A stretch of 64,000 bases of DNA from Nocardia transvalensis (GCF_015477765.1 NZ_JADLQQ010000002.1:682001-746000), one strand, 5' to 3'. Positions 25,786-33,710 are shown, counted from the first letter of the stretch. Notes: generated by a model not told the origin, from the sequence alone. Numbers and translations are program-made.

Positions 25786-28473
25786 TCACTCGGGCTGGTA
25801 TCGCACGAAGGGGGCACGGTCGACCACGGCCGGATCGAGATGGCCCTTGGCCACCCAGTCCAGCGCGGTCTGTGGGTCGACCGGGATCCCCTCGATATCG
25901 AGCGCGAACTCGTTGACCATGTATCCGCCCTTGGCGGGGTGTTCGATGACGCTGGCGGCCAACCGGTTCCGGTATCGGGACATCACCACGAACCGATCCG
26001 CGCCGGTCGCACCGAGCGATTTCCCGCTCGCCAGATGACCGGCCTCGGTGATGTCGGGGTGCTCGAGCCAATGCGCGAAATCGCCCATGTCCGACCGCAG
26101 CACACCCTTGTCGTTCAGCAGGAACCGCAGCGGATGGCCGGGGTTCTCGCGCAGGATCGCCGTCACGGCGCGGCGGAATTTCGCTCTGCTCGAGATGGCC
26201 GCGATGTCGCCGAGCGCGCTGGCGGGGATGAGCGGACGGGCGCCCGGCCGCAGCTTCTTTTCCAGCTCACCGGCGACCTCCGACAACCATTCGGCGTCGT
26301 CGAATCCCGCCCGGTCCCCGGCCGCGAGCCGTTCGAGCAGTTCGTAGTACTGCTGCGGCCCCAGGCGTCGCTTCGCCGCTGCGACCTGGGCGAGGAAATG
26401 CTTGTACCGGGTGGCGTGGGAACCGAACAGCCGCACCGTCGGTGCCAACGCATGCCCGCCCGCCTCGGTGACGAACCGCAGGGCACCCTGCGCCCCGGCC
26501 GCCCCGGCGAATTCGGCAGGTCCGAGAGCGCCCACCTGGTCAGCGGTGAGACGGCCCGCGACCCGCAGCAGATCGGCCAGCTCGGCATCGGAGGTCCTGG
26601 CCAACACCGCACGCACGGCCGAGCCGGACCAATTCGGTCGCGAGCGCACCAGTTCGAGGACTCGCCGCGTCCCGGCGACCACATCCTCGGCCAATTCGGT
26701 TGCCGGGCCGAGGGTTTCCTGCACCGTGCGGGCGATCCGCAGGGCGGCCAGCAGTCGCTCACCGGACTCGCCCGCCTGCTCGTTCGCGGCGAGGAACCGC
26801 GCGAGGGTGCGGGCGCGGGGAGGTGCTTGCCGCAGCAGGCGCAGGACGTCCTCGGCGGCGGACTCCGGCAGCAGCCGCATGAGCCGACCCACTTCACCCG
26901 CATCCTGCAGCCGCAGCGCCGCCGCCAGCGCCTCGAACAGCCTGGCCTGGGCGGAAATTCGCTGTGCCGCGGCCGCCGCCTGCCGGGGAGCGGTGAGGTA
27001 TGCGGCCAGGATCTCCAGCAGTATCACCTGCGCGACTCGGCGCAACAGGGCGCTCCCGACCGCACCGGCCGCGCCCGCGAGCTCCTCGATGTGCTGCAGG
27101 CCCTGCAGCGCTTGCCGTCCGGCCGTGCCCGCGCTCGCCAGCAATGTCCGCAGCTGCGCCAGCGCTTCCGGATCGGGCGGGCCGGTCACGGTCACTACGC
27201 CGGGGATCGGCACGGGCACGGTGCCGAGCGCCCGGCACAGCACCATGTAGAGCTCGTAGAGCTCGGGCAGGCTGCCGCCGAGTTCGACCGGCAGCAGCGG
27301 CAGGTCGGCCAGGCTGCTCACGGTGGCGCGCAACCAGTCGTAGGCGGTGCCCACGAACTCGACGACGTCCAGGGTCGACAGCGGGTGTCGGAGTTGGTAG
27401 ACGACGATGTCCATCAGCTGACCCGGTTCCAGCGGGGTGAGCGGCACATGTGCACCGACGGCGTGCAGCAGGCGAAACGTCGGCTTGTCGAATCGGGCGA
27501 ACAGCCGCAGCAGCGAGCCGTCGGTGGCCAGCGGCGCGAGCAGGGCATCCAGTTCGGCCGTCGAGCGGCAGGAGGCGATCAGGTCGACCAGGGCGGCGCC
27601 GAGCTGGTCGGAATCCACGCCGCTGATCGCCTTCTCCGACAGGCGCATCAGAGCCAGCAGATAGCGCCGGCGGTCCTCGAGGCTCATCGCCGCGAAGAGC
27701 GAACGATCCAGCGTGGCGAGAACGTGCGCGACGGCGAGGTCGTCGGAATGTTCCAGCGTGAGTGCGTGCACCACCTCCCCGACGTCCGAGGCGCGCAGCC
27801 TGCCCGGGTCAGTGGGATCGGCCAGTCGGCGGTCGATGTTCTGTCCGGACCAGTCGGTGGGCGACTGGGCACGGTATGTGCGGTAGAGCCGTATCCCTTC
27901 GGCTGTGGTGATCGTCAGTGGCTGCAGGCTCGCATCGGTGAGGAAGGTGGCCCCGGTGGCCGGAGCCGACGTCACGGTGCCCTCGCCGCCCGGTTCACGA
28001 CTGACGGCGGGGGCGAAGCCGCCGAAGTCCGCGGCGCGCAGGGGTGTCGCGAGCGGACGCACGAGCAGCCGTCCGGGCCGCTGCGCGGAGGTCAGTACCG
28101 CGAAGCCGCGCGCACCGAAAAGATAGGTGCCCCATTCCACGGCGCGTACCGGGTCGTCGGCCTCGACCTCGAGGTTCCCGCCCGCCCGCACCCACTGCGG
28201 GATATCCCGCCCGAAGCCGAGCACCGGGCTCGACGGGGTCTGCCCGATGCGCAGGAGGTCGCCGAGGACATGGAATTCCCGTTCCGCCGCATGCACATCG
28301 GTGCGCTCGCGACGAGGGAGGGGCTTCGGGTCCACCGTGTCGTGGTGTTCTCGCACGGCCTGCGCGATGCCGCGCCGGATCGCCTCTTCCACGCCGCGCG
28401 GGTTCTCCGATGCCGCGGTTCCGGTGTATTGCACCGAAATCGCCGGGGCCGCGGTAGCTTCCGTTCCGGTCAT
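25786..28473 (-). CDS. Large helical protein with toxin-like C-terminus (candidate cargo or tape measure)
   Basis: Protein of 895 residues in the slot between tube and hub genes. After a short N-terminal module (ISVQYTGTA ... GVEEAIRRGIAQAVREH) and a beta-rich part come about 450 mostly helical, alanine- and leucine-rich residues, as in tape measures or tube-borne cargo. The last ~150 residues differ: HPLRFLLNDKG, LEHPDITEAGHLASGK, RFVVMSRYRNRLAASVIEH and FALDIEGIPVDPQTALDW resemble, from memory, a polymorphic toxin C-terminal domain with a GHxxSxK core. No immunity gene is adjacent. The ATG at 28473 overlaps the upstream stop by one base. Either effector or tape measure-effector fusion would fit. 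Confidence 0.75.
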   Translation of the reverse strand: MTGTEATAAPAISVQYTGTAASENPRGVEEAIRRGIAQAVREHHDTVDPKPLPRRERTDVHAAEREFHVLGDLLRIGQTPSSPVLGFGRDIPQWVRAGGNLEVEADDPVRAVEWGTYLFGARGFAVLTSAQRPGRLLVRPLATPLRAADFGGFAPAVSREPGGEGTVTSAPATGATFLTDASLQPLTITTAEGIRLYRTYRAQSPTDWSGQNIDRRLADPTDPGRLRASDVGEVVHALTLEHSDDLAVAHVLATLDRSLFAAMSLEDRRRYLLALMRLSEKAISGVDSDQLGAALVDLIASCRSTAELDALLAPLATDGSLLRLFARFDKPTFRLLHAVGAHVPLTPLEPGQLMDIVVYQLRHPLSTLDVVEFVGTAYDWLRATVSSLADLPLLPVELGGSLPELYELYMVLCRALGTVPVPIPGVVTVTGPPDPEALAQLRTLLASAGTAGRQALQGLQHIEELAGAAGAVGSALLRRVAQVILLEILAAYLTAPRQAAAAAQRISAQARLFEALAAALRLQDAGEVGRLMRLLPESAAEDVLRLLRQAPPRARTLARFLAANEQAGESGERLLAALRIARTVQETLGPATELAEDVVAGTRRVLELVRSRPNWSGSAVRAVLARTSDAELADLLRVAGRLTADQVGALGPAEFAGAAGAQGALRFVTEAGGHALAPTVRLFGSHATRYKHFLAQVAAAKRRLGPQQYYELLERLAAGDRAGFDDAEWLSEVAGELEKKLRPGARPLIPASALGDIAAISSRAKFRRAVTAILRENPGHPLRFLLNDKGVLRSDMGDFAHWLEHPDITEAGHLASGKSLGATGADRFVVMSRYRNRLAASVIEHPAKGGYMVNEFALDIEGIPVDPQTALDWVAKGHLDPAVVDRAPFVRYQPE

Positions 28474-30020
28474 CAGGCCCCTCCGTGCGACAGCATCGAC
28501 TCGACGGTGCTGTCGCCGACGGCCGGGTCGAGCACGAGGTTGAGATCGGGTGGGGTGAAACCCTTCGGCGCGTCGTCCACCGACTCGACGGACCAGTGGC
28601 CGTCGGGCCCTTTGCGATAGGTCACGGGAATGCTCAGGGTGCGTGGGATGGGGCTCGAGCGGTCGGGGGCCTGCCAGAGGAAATCCAGCGATTCGCCGGG
28701 CCTCTTGGCGTCCGCCTTGCGGCGAACTTCGGTGCGCCACACCGGAATATCGGCCGGGCCCGGCTCCCGCACGCCGGACTCGAACCAGTCCAGGCGAAAG
28801 AAGCTGCCCAGCTGGACATACCAGGGTTCCTCGGCGTAGGCGGCCGCACCGACCGGCGCGTAGCCCTGCTGCCGCTGCTGATCCGCACGCCTGAATTCGC
28901 GTCCGAGGACGCCTGCCGCGCCGAGAGCCAGTCCGGTGGCGCCCGGTAGCGCCGCCGAGGGCCGTTTGGGCGAGTTGACCACGACCTCGATGTTGTTCAG
29001 TTCGCCGGCCGCGCGAACCTGCTCCAGTTCGGCGGCCTGCGCGGCGGTCGGTTCGTATTGCATTTCGACGTGCAGGATTTTTCGGTCGGCGGTGCCGCTG
29101 TGCTCGACGCGGAATGCCTCGCCGCCACGGGTTTCGCTGCGAGCGGTCCCCTGGTCGGCTTCGACCAGCTTGCGCAGCCCCGTGCTCAGCTCGGCGCGCA
29201 GATCCCCGGGTTCGCCGAAGCGGCCGGGACCGTTGTCGACGGTCTTGACCTGGATCAGGGTGCCGCCCTCCACGCGAATGCTGCCGGGGGACAACGGCAA
29301 TCGCCGCGCTCCGACACGGACCGTGCCGGTCAGCGGAGTGCGCGTGCCGCCCTCGAGGAAATCGGCGGCGGGATAGTTGCGCGGCAGCGGGGTCGCCCCG
29401 GGGTAGTACCGCTCGCCGACCAGCCTTTCTCCGCTCAACCCGCGGGCCTGGTGACCGGCGAACCAGTCGATCGGAAGATTCTCCGGCGGGGGCAAGGTTC
29501 CGGCCGCCTGTTGGGCCAGCAGTTGTGCCGCGGCCAATTCACCGGCGATGCGGCGCTCGTCCTCTTCCAGGCGCGCGAACGCCTCGGGGGAACGGACGCC
29601 GATGCCGATCGTCTGCTGTTTCTTGTTCTCGGCCAGTCGCTCGGCGAGAGCGGCGGCGAGAGCGTCGAGCAGATGCTGCCGCTCGGCCTGCAGCTCAGCG
29701 ATCGCGGCGGGGGATCGGACGCCGATGCCGGTGGCCAGCTCGCGGTCGACTCGCGCGAGCCGCTGTCGAATGTCCTGATCCGGCGCGCCGGACGCAGGAT
29801 CGGCGGCTTCGGCCTTGGCGCGCGCTGCTTTCCGTGCATCCGTGGCGGTTTTCGAGGCGCGCAGCCGATTGCCGACCGCACGCGCCACCGATCGAGTCAA
29901 CCGGTCCAGGTCGGTGGCGGAAGGAGTACCGACCACCCGCACCTTCACGGGTATGGCGGTTGTGCCCGCGCCCCTGGCGGCCATCGGCAGGGGGTTCTCG
30001 GGTCGTGTCTGCGTTGACAT
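28473..30020 (-). CDS. Candidate cargo protein with nuclease-like core (unknown)
   Basis: Protein of 515 residues, unknown family, starting at 30020 with GGAAAGGAGG five bases upstream. Residues ~23-55 hold IPVKVRVVGTP followed by a helix, echoing the 56-residue gene just upstream. Residues ~60-175 are charged helices with the hexapeptide IGVRSP twice (about 99-104 and 140-145). Residues ~195-262 have an arrangement like a PD-(D/E)xK nuclease: LSGERLVGERYYPG, AADFLEGG (Asp220), then GGTLIQVKTVD (Gln257, Lys259). The C-terminal ~150 residues are unrelated to anything I know. Its position after the tube suggests cargo or an inner-tube component. The nuclease reading is speculative. Confidence 0.7.
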   Translation of the reverse strand: MSTQTRPENPLPMAARGAGTTAIPVKVRVVGTPSATDLDRLTRSVARAVGNRLRASKTATDARKAARAKAEAADPASGAPDQDIRQRLARVDRELATGIGVRSPAAIAELQAERQHLLDALAAALAERLAENKKQQTIGIGVRSPEAFARLEEDERRIAGELAAAQLLAQQAAGTLPPPENLPIDWFAGHQARGLSGERLVGERYYPGATPLPRNYPAADFLEGGTRTPLTGTVRVGARRLPLSPGSIRVEGGTLIQVKTVDNGPGRFGEPGDLRAELSTGLRKLVEADQGTARSETRGGEAFRVEHSGTADRKILHVEMQYEPTAAQAAELEQVRAAGELNNIEVVVNSPKRPSAALPGATGLALGAAGVLGREFRRADQQRQQGYAPVGAAAYAEEPWYVQLGSFFRLDWFESGVREPGPADIPVWRTEVRRKADAKRPGESLDFLWQAPDRSSPIPRTLSIPVTYRKGPDGHWSVESVDDAPKGFTPPDLNLVLDPAVGDSTVESMLSHGGA

Positions 30021-30056
30021 GGTGTCCTCCTTTCCTTTTCACCGACCTGGACGCGG

Positions 30057-30227
30057 TCAGCCGCGGCTGCGCAACGTCGTGTGCAATTGGTCGAAGACGT
30101 ATTTCGCGACCTGCCGCAGGTGTTGTTCACCCAGTTCGCCGACGACCTCCACCTCCACGGGAAAGTGGTAGACCGGCTCATCGCCCGGCTCTGTTCCGTC
30201 GGCGGACGGGTCGAATTCGTCGTTCAT
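30057..30227 (-). CDS. 56-residue protein sharing a module with the candidate cargo
   Basis: Small gene between tube and the 515-residue protein. It starts three bases after the tube stop and ends 36 bases before the next start, and encodes 56 residues. After an acidic start (MNDEFDPSADGTEPGDEP) it has FPVEVEVVGELGEQHLRQVA and a helix ending TTLRSRG. This strand-helix pattern matches IPVKVRVVGTPSATDLDRL in the next gene and, less well, ISVQYTGTA in the 895-residue protein. Phages encode the tape-measure chaperone here, so it may be a chaperone, a loading adaptor or a duplicated docking module. The ribosome site is weak, consistent with coupling to the tube gene. Confidence 0.65.
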   Translation of the reverse strand: MNDEFDPSADGTEPGDEPVYHFPVEVEVVGELGEQHLRQVAKYVFDQLHTTLRSRG

Positions 30228-30230
30228 CGT

Positions 30231-30620
30231 TCACTCGATTCCGGGCTGCAGGCACATGCAGGTGAACGTGGCCTGCGGAACGCCGTCGATGACGACGTTG
30301 CTCGGGTTGGCCGAGGTGATGATGCAGCGGCCGAACTTCAGCGCCTTGAAAGACCAATCGGTGCCGGTCTTCTCGGCGACGGCGATCTCGAATTCCTTGC
30401 CGGTCACCGCGAGCTGGGTGAGTTCGGCGACCACCGAGGCGAACGCCTGCACCGTCATGGTGAAGGTGAAGGTCTGCGGTTGCCGGACATAGCCGAGGTT
30501 GTCGGCCTCCACGCTGTGCACCACGGTGTGGGGCACATTGAAGGTGGGCGTGAACTGGGAGATCGGGCTGACGACGGTGCTGCCGAGGCGCACTTCGAGT
30601 CGGGTGTTCCAGGTGGGCAT
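30231..30620 (-). CDS. Tail tube protein (gp19-like)
   Basis: Inner tube protein of 129 residues, the counterpart of Afp1/Cis1 and phage gp19. It stacks as hexamers inside the sheath. The pattern VRLGSTVVSPISQFTPTFNVPHTVVHSVEADNLGY, then a strand-rich middle (QTFTFTMTVQAFASVVAELTQLAVTGKEFEIAVAEK), and the final strands ending ATFTCMCLQPGIE match the simple beta-barrel plus helix fold. It lies 31 bases downstream of the sheath gene, the usual order. Length is slightly below the ~140-150 residues of most tubes, and only one tube gene is present, unlike the two or three of Afp. Confidence 0.88.
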   Translation of the reverse strand: MPTWNTRLEVRLGSTVVSPISQFTPTFNVPHTVVHSVEADNLGYVRQPQTFTFTMTVQAFASVVAELTQLAVTGKEFEIAVAEKTGTDWSFKALKFGRCIITSANPSNVVIDGVPQATFTCMCLQPGIE

Positions 30621-30651
30621 GTTGGTGTCCTCGCCATTCGCGGAGCTGCCG

Positions 30652-31770
30652 CTAGTTGAATTTCAGGTTGATGTTGATGCGGTGCATGGCGCCGGCGTAC
30701 TCGACGCCGACCAGGACCTGCGCGATCCGCCTGCTGTGGGCGTCCCGGACCGCCTGCACCTGCGCCGGGGTGAGCGTGGCCGGATCCGCGTCGAGCAGAT
30801 TGAGCACCGGAACGGTGACGGTGAATCCCTCCAGCACACCGGCCTCGACCAGTGGGTTGAGCACCGCCTCCATCTGAACGACCAACGCGCGCAACCCGGA
30901 TCGGCTGATCCGCAGATTGCCGATCGCACCGATCATGCGGGCCTTGAGCCGGAAGGTGACGTCGTCGATGGTGCGCTGGACGTCGATGAACTTCAGGCCT
31001 CTGGAGTTGCCGGTATAGCCTTCGCCGAGGTAGACACCGCCGCCCGGAATGAGCGTCGGGGAGGTCAGCCAGATCACGCCGTTACCGGCGATGCCGGGCG
31101 GCACCGGATTGCTCTCGTCCTCACTGCCGTTGAGGGTGTCGATCTGGGCGCTGGTGAACGGGGGACTGACGATCGCCACCTGTTTGAGCACCATCGAGGT
31201 GTAGGGCGGATAGCCCGCGATGGTGCCGGCCACCGCGGCGGCCGCGTCGTCGTCGCTGCGATGGGCGACATAGACCATGCGGTCGTGGGCCAGCACGCCG
31301 GTCACGAGCGCGGCATCGGCGACGTCCTTGGACAGCATCGCCACACCCATCCGTTCCTTGCCGTCCACGCGGTCGGAGACGGTGACCACGTGGTCGCGCA
31401 GGGCGGCGATGGCGCCACCGGCCCTGCCGCTGTCGGCGGTCAGCGGCGTGGCGGCCAAGACCACGAACTGAACGTTCAAAGCCTCCGCGGCGACAAGGGA
31501 TTTGGTGATGTCGGTGTCCTGGCGGATGCCCCAGAACTGAGTCGCGGTCGGGCTCTGCCGCATCGCGGTGATCAGCGAGGTGGTCAGGGGCGACGCGGCG
31601 GCGTTCGGCGCGCTGAATTTCGCCCGCGCCTCGTCCGGAGAGGTGACCTGGACGGGGACGTTGACGCTACTGGCCGTGGCGGCCCCGATCACGACCAGAT
31701 TCCCGGTCGGGCGCACCGCGGGCGGGTAATAGTCGAACGAAGGAAAGACACGTACATATCGAAGTGCCAT
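30652..31770 (-). CDS. Contractile tail sheath protein
   Basis: Sheath protein of 372 residues, counterpart of Afp2/Cis2. It polymerises around the tube and contracts to drive the spike. Evidence includes the C-terminal sheath domain: GGGVYLGEGYTGNSRGLKFIDVQRTIDDVTFRLKARMIG, a pattern of the form (Y/F)I-V-R-R, followed by LRALVVQMEAVLNPLVEAGVLEGFTVTVP and a final strand VEYAGAMHRININLKF, where the handshake strand lies. The N-terminal part has TASSVNVPVQVTSPDEARAKF. It is at the short end for eCIS sheaths, which are often 350-500 residues. Confidence 0.92.
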   Translation of the reverse strand: MALRYVRVFPSFDYYPPAVRPTGNLVVIGAATASSVNVPVQVTSPDEARAKFSAPNAAASPLTTSLITAMRQSPTATQFWGIRQDTDITKSLVAAEALNVQFVVLAATPLTADSGRAGGAIAALRDHVVTVSDRVDGKERMGVAMLSKDVADAALVTGVLAHDRMVYVAHRSDDDAAAAVAGTIAGYPPYTSMVLKQVAIVSPPFTSAQIDTLNGSEDESNPVPPGIAGNGVIWLTSPTLIPGGGVYLGEGYTGNSRGLKFIDVQRTIDDVTFRLKARMIGAIGNLRISRSGLRALVVQMEAVLNPLVEAGVLEGFTVTVPVLNLLDADPATLTPAQVQAVRDAHSRRIAQVLVGVEYAGAMHRININLKFN

Positions 31771-31819
31771 GAGGGTGTTCTCCTAGCTGGGAGTGAGCTG
31801 ATTCGGTGGCGCCGCATCG

Positions 31820-31966
31820 TCACGGCTCGTGGTACTTGGCACGCAATTTCGCGCGATATTCCTCGATTTCCTCGTGCGACATGGTGATCGGTGTTTCCGG
31901 ATCGGTCGGCGGCTGCTCGACGGGGTCGTTGTCCGGATCGTCGGTTCGCGCTCGGCGACTGGTCAT
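31820..31966 (-). CDS. 48-residue acidic protein between sheath and upstream tail genes
   Basis: Very short gene, too small for usual callers, but with AAGGAG five bases before its ATG and in-operon spacing. It encodes 48 residues: MTSRRARTDDPDNDPVEQPP, a proline-rich linker and a charged helix (SHEEIEEYRAKLRAKYHEP). There is no hydrophobic core, so it is probably disordered until it binds a partner. Nothing in known tails can be named with confidence. A peptide that coats or caps the sheath or tube during assembly would fit its place next to the sheath gene. Confidence 0.6.
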   Translation of the reverse strand: MTSRRARTDDPDNDPVEQPPTDPETPITMSHEEIEEYRAKLRAKYHEP

Positions 31967-31983
31967 TTCTGCTCCTTGGATGT

Positions 31984-32802
31984 TCAGAGGAAAACGGCGA
32001 GTATCTGCTGGGTGGCGAAGAAGGCGGTGATCTGCTCGCGGGTGAATCCGGTGCCCGCCTCGCTCCCGGCCGGGAACACCACGACAGGCGCCAGCTGCGC
32101 GGTGATTTCGGCGAAATCCCGGTCGCGGTGTTCGTCGACGACCGGCCCCTGCGCGGCCAGAATCTGCCGCACGTCCCGCAGCGCGCCGGTGATATCGACG
32201 GCGTCGCGGATCAGGATCGCGATCCGCAGACCCAGCCGGCGGGTGGCGGCCGGGTCGGCGGGATCGAAGGGAGGCGCCGGTTTGAGTTTCACCTCGGCGA
32301 GCAGATAGTGAAACGCGCCCCGCAGCTCCTCGACCGTGCTCAGCCCGTGTTCGCGCATGAACGCGTCGAGATCGAGATAGTGGAACTTCGCCCGGAATTC
32401 GTCGAGGGTGGCGAACGCACCGAGATCCCCGATACCGAACGACTCCAGCTCACCCGGATCGATCTCGAGGACCACGGTGGCCGACGCGTCGGCCACGATG
32501 TCGATCCACTGCGGGTCGGCGCCGTCGCTGCCGACGATGTCGACATCGGTGCGGACATGCCCCGGCATGGTCTGGGTCCAGTTCCCGGCGCGGCGGACCA
32601 CCGGATACAGCGGCCGCGCGCAGGCGGTGGCCACCACGTCGACCGCCGTGACATCGCGCAGCACGGCGAACGGCAGCTGATACATCGCCGCGATCAGCGT
32701 CCGAATCCGCGTGCGTCCGGGGTCCCCGGCCGGGAATACGAGGTCGTGGACCCCGGCCCGGTCGGCGAGGCGGAGCAGCAGCGTGTCGACCGACTGGCTC
32801 AT
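31984..32802 (-). CDS. Tail operon protein, possible terminator/cap (unknown)
   Basis: Protein of 272 residues starting MSQSVDTLLLRLADRAG at 32802. An open frame reaches 32871 but overlaps the lysin gene. No family is recognised. It has beta strands typical of tail proteins (WIDIVADASATVVLEIDPGELE), a helical stretch with EFRAKFHYLDLDAFMREHG and VEELRGAFHYLLAEVKLKP, and an ending with VVVFPAGSEAGTGFTREQITAFFATQQILAVFL. In contractile tails the gene immediately before sheath and tube encodes the terminator or cap (Afp16/Cis16 role), so that function is suggested by position only. Confidence 0.62.
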   Translation of the reverse strand: MSQSVDTLLLRLADRAGVHDLVFPAGDPGRTRIRTLIAAMYQLPFAVLRDVTAVDVVATACARPLYPVVRRAGNWTQTMPGHVRTDVDIVGSDGADPQWIDIVADASATVVLEIDPGELESFGIGDLGAFATLDEFRAKFHYLDLDAFMREHGLSTVEELRGAFHYLLAEVKLKPAPPFDPADPAATRRLGLRIAILIRDAVDITGALRDVRQILAAQGPVVDEHRDRDFAEITAQLAPVVVFPAGSEAGTGFTREQITAFFATQQILAVFL

Positions 32803-32809
32803 GGGCGCG

Positions 32810-33646
32810 TCACTGCTTGCTCTGCTGAATGTTCTTCTGCCGCACGGCCTGTTCGACCACCGCGAGCGCATCCACCGGCGTCAGATTCTGGCCCTGCTCG
32901 TTCTGACCCAGTTGCGGCCAGCCGGCGCCGTCCGGGCCGCGCAGCTGAATCCAGATGTCGCGGGTCTTCTCCAGCAGTTCACGCTGTTCGTGCTCGTTCA
33001 ACGCGGTCATGAATTCCTCCTCGATTCCGATGCCGCACTGCGCGGCGAATTCCTCGGGCGACAGGCCGTTCGCGGCGTTCATGTCGCAGTTGCCGAAGGG
33101 CGGACAGCCCTCGGGCAGGCCGCCGCCGTAACCGTTGCCGTCGGTGTATTGGTGGGCGATCTGGCCGGGCAGGTGGGGATTTCGCCCGTAGCCCGCGCCG
33201 ATCAGGCGCAGGCCGTCGGGGCGCTCACCCCACATGCCGAACAGATCGCCGGTGTTGGCATAGCCGATGACCCTGCGCCGATCGCCGAGCCAATCCGCGA
33301 GATTCCAATAGGCGCGGTTGATTCCGTCGGACTGATCACCACCGGGATTGCCGCCCGATTCGACGTCGATCATGGAGATCATCCGAGGGTGCGGACCACC
33401 GGCCCGAGAAATCATGTCCCGGTGGGTGTTCACGGTGTCGAGCCAATTGGGCCGCCAATAGAAGTAGACGATGAAGCACGCCAGCACCCCGGCATCGGCG
33501 GCCCGGGAGGCCCAGGCGTAGTTGTGCCAGAAGTTGGGGTCGGCAAAGGTGCCGTCATTCGAACGGAAGCTCAATATCCGATACGGATACGAGTCGTCGA
33601 CCGGCGCCTGGTAATAGGACACATCGGCAAAAAGGCTGTCAACCAT
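32810..33646 (-). CDS. GH25-type lysozyme / actinophage endolysin-like protein
   Basis: Protein of 278 residues. The first ~200 resemble the glycosyl hydrolase 25-like lysin domain of actinobacteriophages: SLFADVSYYQAPVDDSYPYRILSFRSNDG at the start, FIVYFYWRPNWLDTVNTHRDM, and MIDVESGGNPGGDQSD carrying the probable catalytic acids. It cleaves the glycan of peptidoglycan. The C-terminal ~70 residues (EEFMTALNEHEQRELLEKTRDIWIQLRGPDG) form a helical linker also seen in phage lysins. No signal peptide is present, so release needs a holin, cell lysis or carriage by the particle. It heads the structural operon with AGAGGAG five bases before its ATG. Confidence 0.88.
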   Translation of the reverse strand: MVDSLFADVSYYQAPVDDSYPYRILSFRSNDGTFADPNFWHNYAWASRAADAGVLACFIVYFYWRPNWLDTVNTHRDMISRAGGPHPRMISMIDVESGGNPGGDQSDGINRAYWNLADWLGDRRRVIGYANTGDLFGMWGERPDGLRLIGAGYGRNPHLPGQIAHQYTDGNGYGGGLPEGCPPFGNCDMNAANGLSPEEFAAQCGIGIEEEFMTALNEHEQRELLEKTRDIWIQLRGPDGAGWPQLGQNEQGQNLTPVDALAVVEQAVRQKNIQQSKQ

Positions 33647-33710
33647 GCGAACTCCTCTCGATGGGAGCCAGTCTTCAGCCGGTGCGTCTCACCGGCGTCT
33701 CGAGCGCATT

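Larger units (their letters stand above)
15492..33646 (-). other. Contractile phage-tail-like injection system locus
   Basis: Seventeen closely packed minus-strand genes, from the GH25-type lysin to a 373-aa accessory protein, with gaps of a few bases or stop-start overlaps. Sheath, tube, VgrG-like spike, PAAR-like tip, gp25 and baseplate J can be recognised, in the gene order of contractile phage tails. No capsid, portal, terminase, integrase or attachment repeats are seen in or beside the locus, and flanking genes are ordinary chromosomal ones. It is therefore a domesticated tail: an extracellular contractile injection system or a tailocin. No AAA+ ATPase, expected for most extracellular systems, is present in the window. 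Confidence 0.85.

Noticed and set aside
29945..30181. 78-codon minus-strand frame across the 515-aa start
   Set aside because: It overlaps the start of the 515-aa gene and the 56-aa gene in another frame, and has an arginine-rich shadow composition.
15492..33646. Intact prophage
   Set aside because: There is no integrase, repressor, terminase, portal, capsid or flanking direct repeat in the window; the neighbours are ordinary chromosomal genes.
15492..33646. Type VI secretion system
   Set aside because: There are no TssJLM membrane-complex or TssB/TssC split-sheath genes; the sheath is a single phage-like protein.
32810..33646. A structural tail protein at the head of the operon
   Set aside because: The N-terminal motifs and the acidic IDVESGG segment match GH25-type lysins much better.
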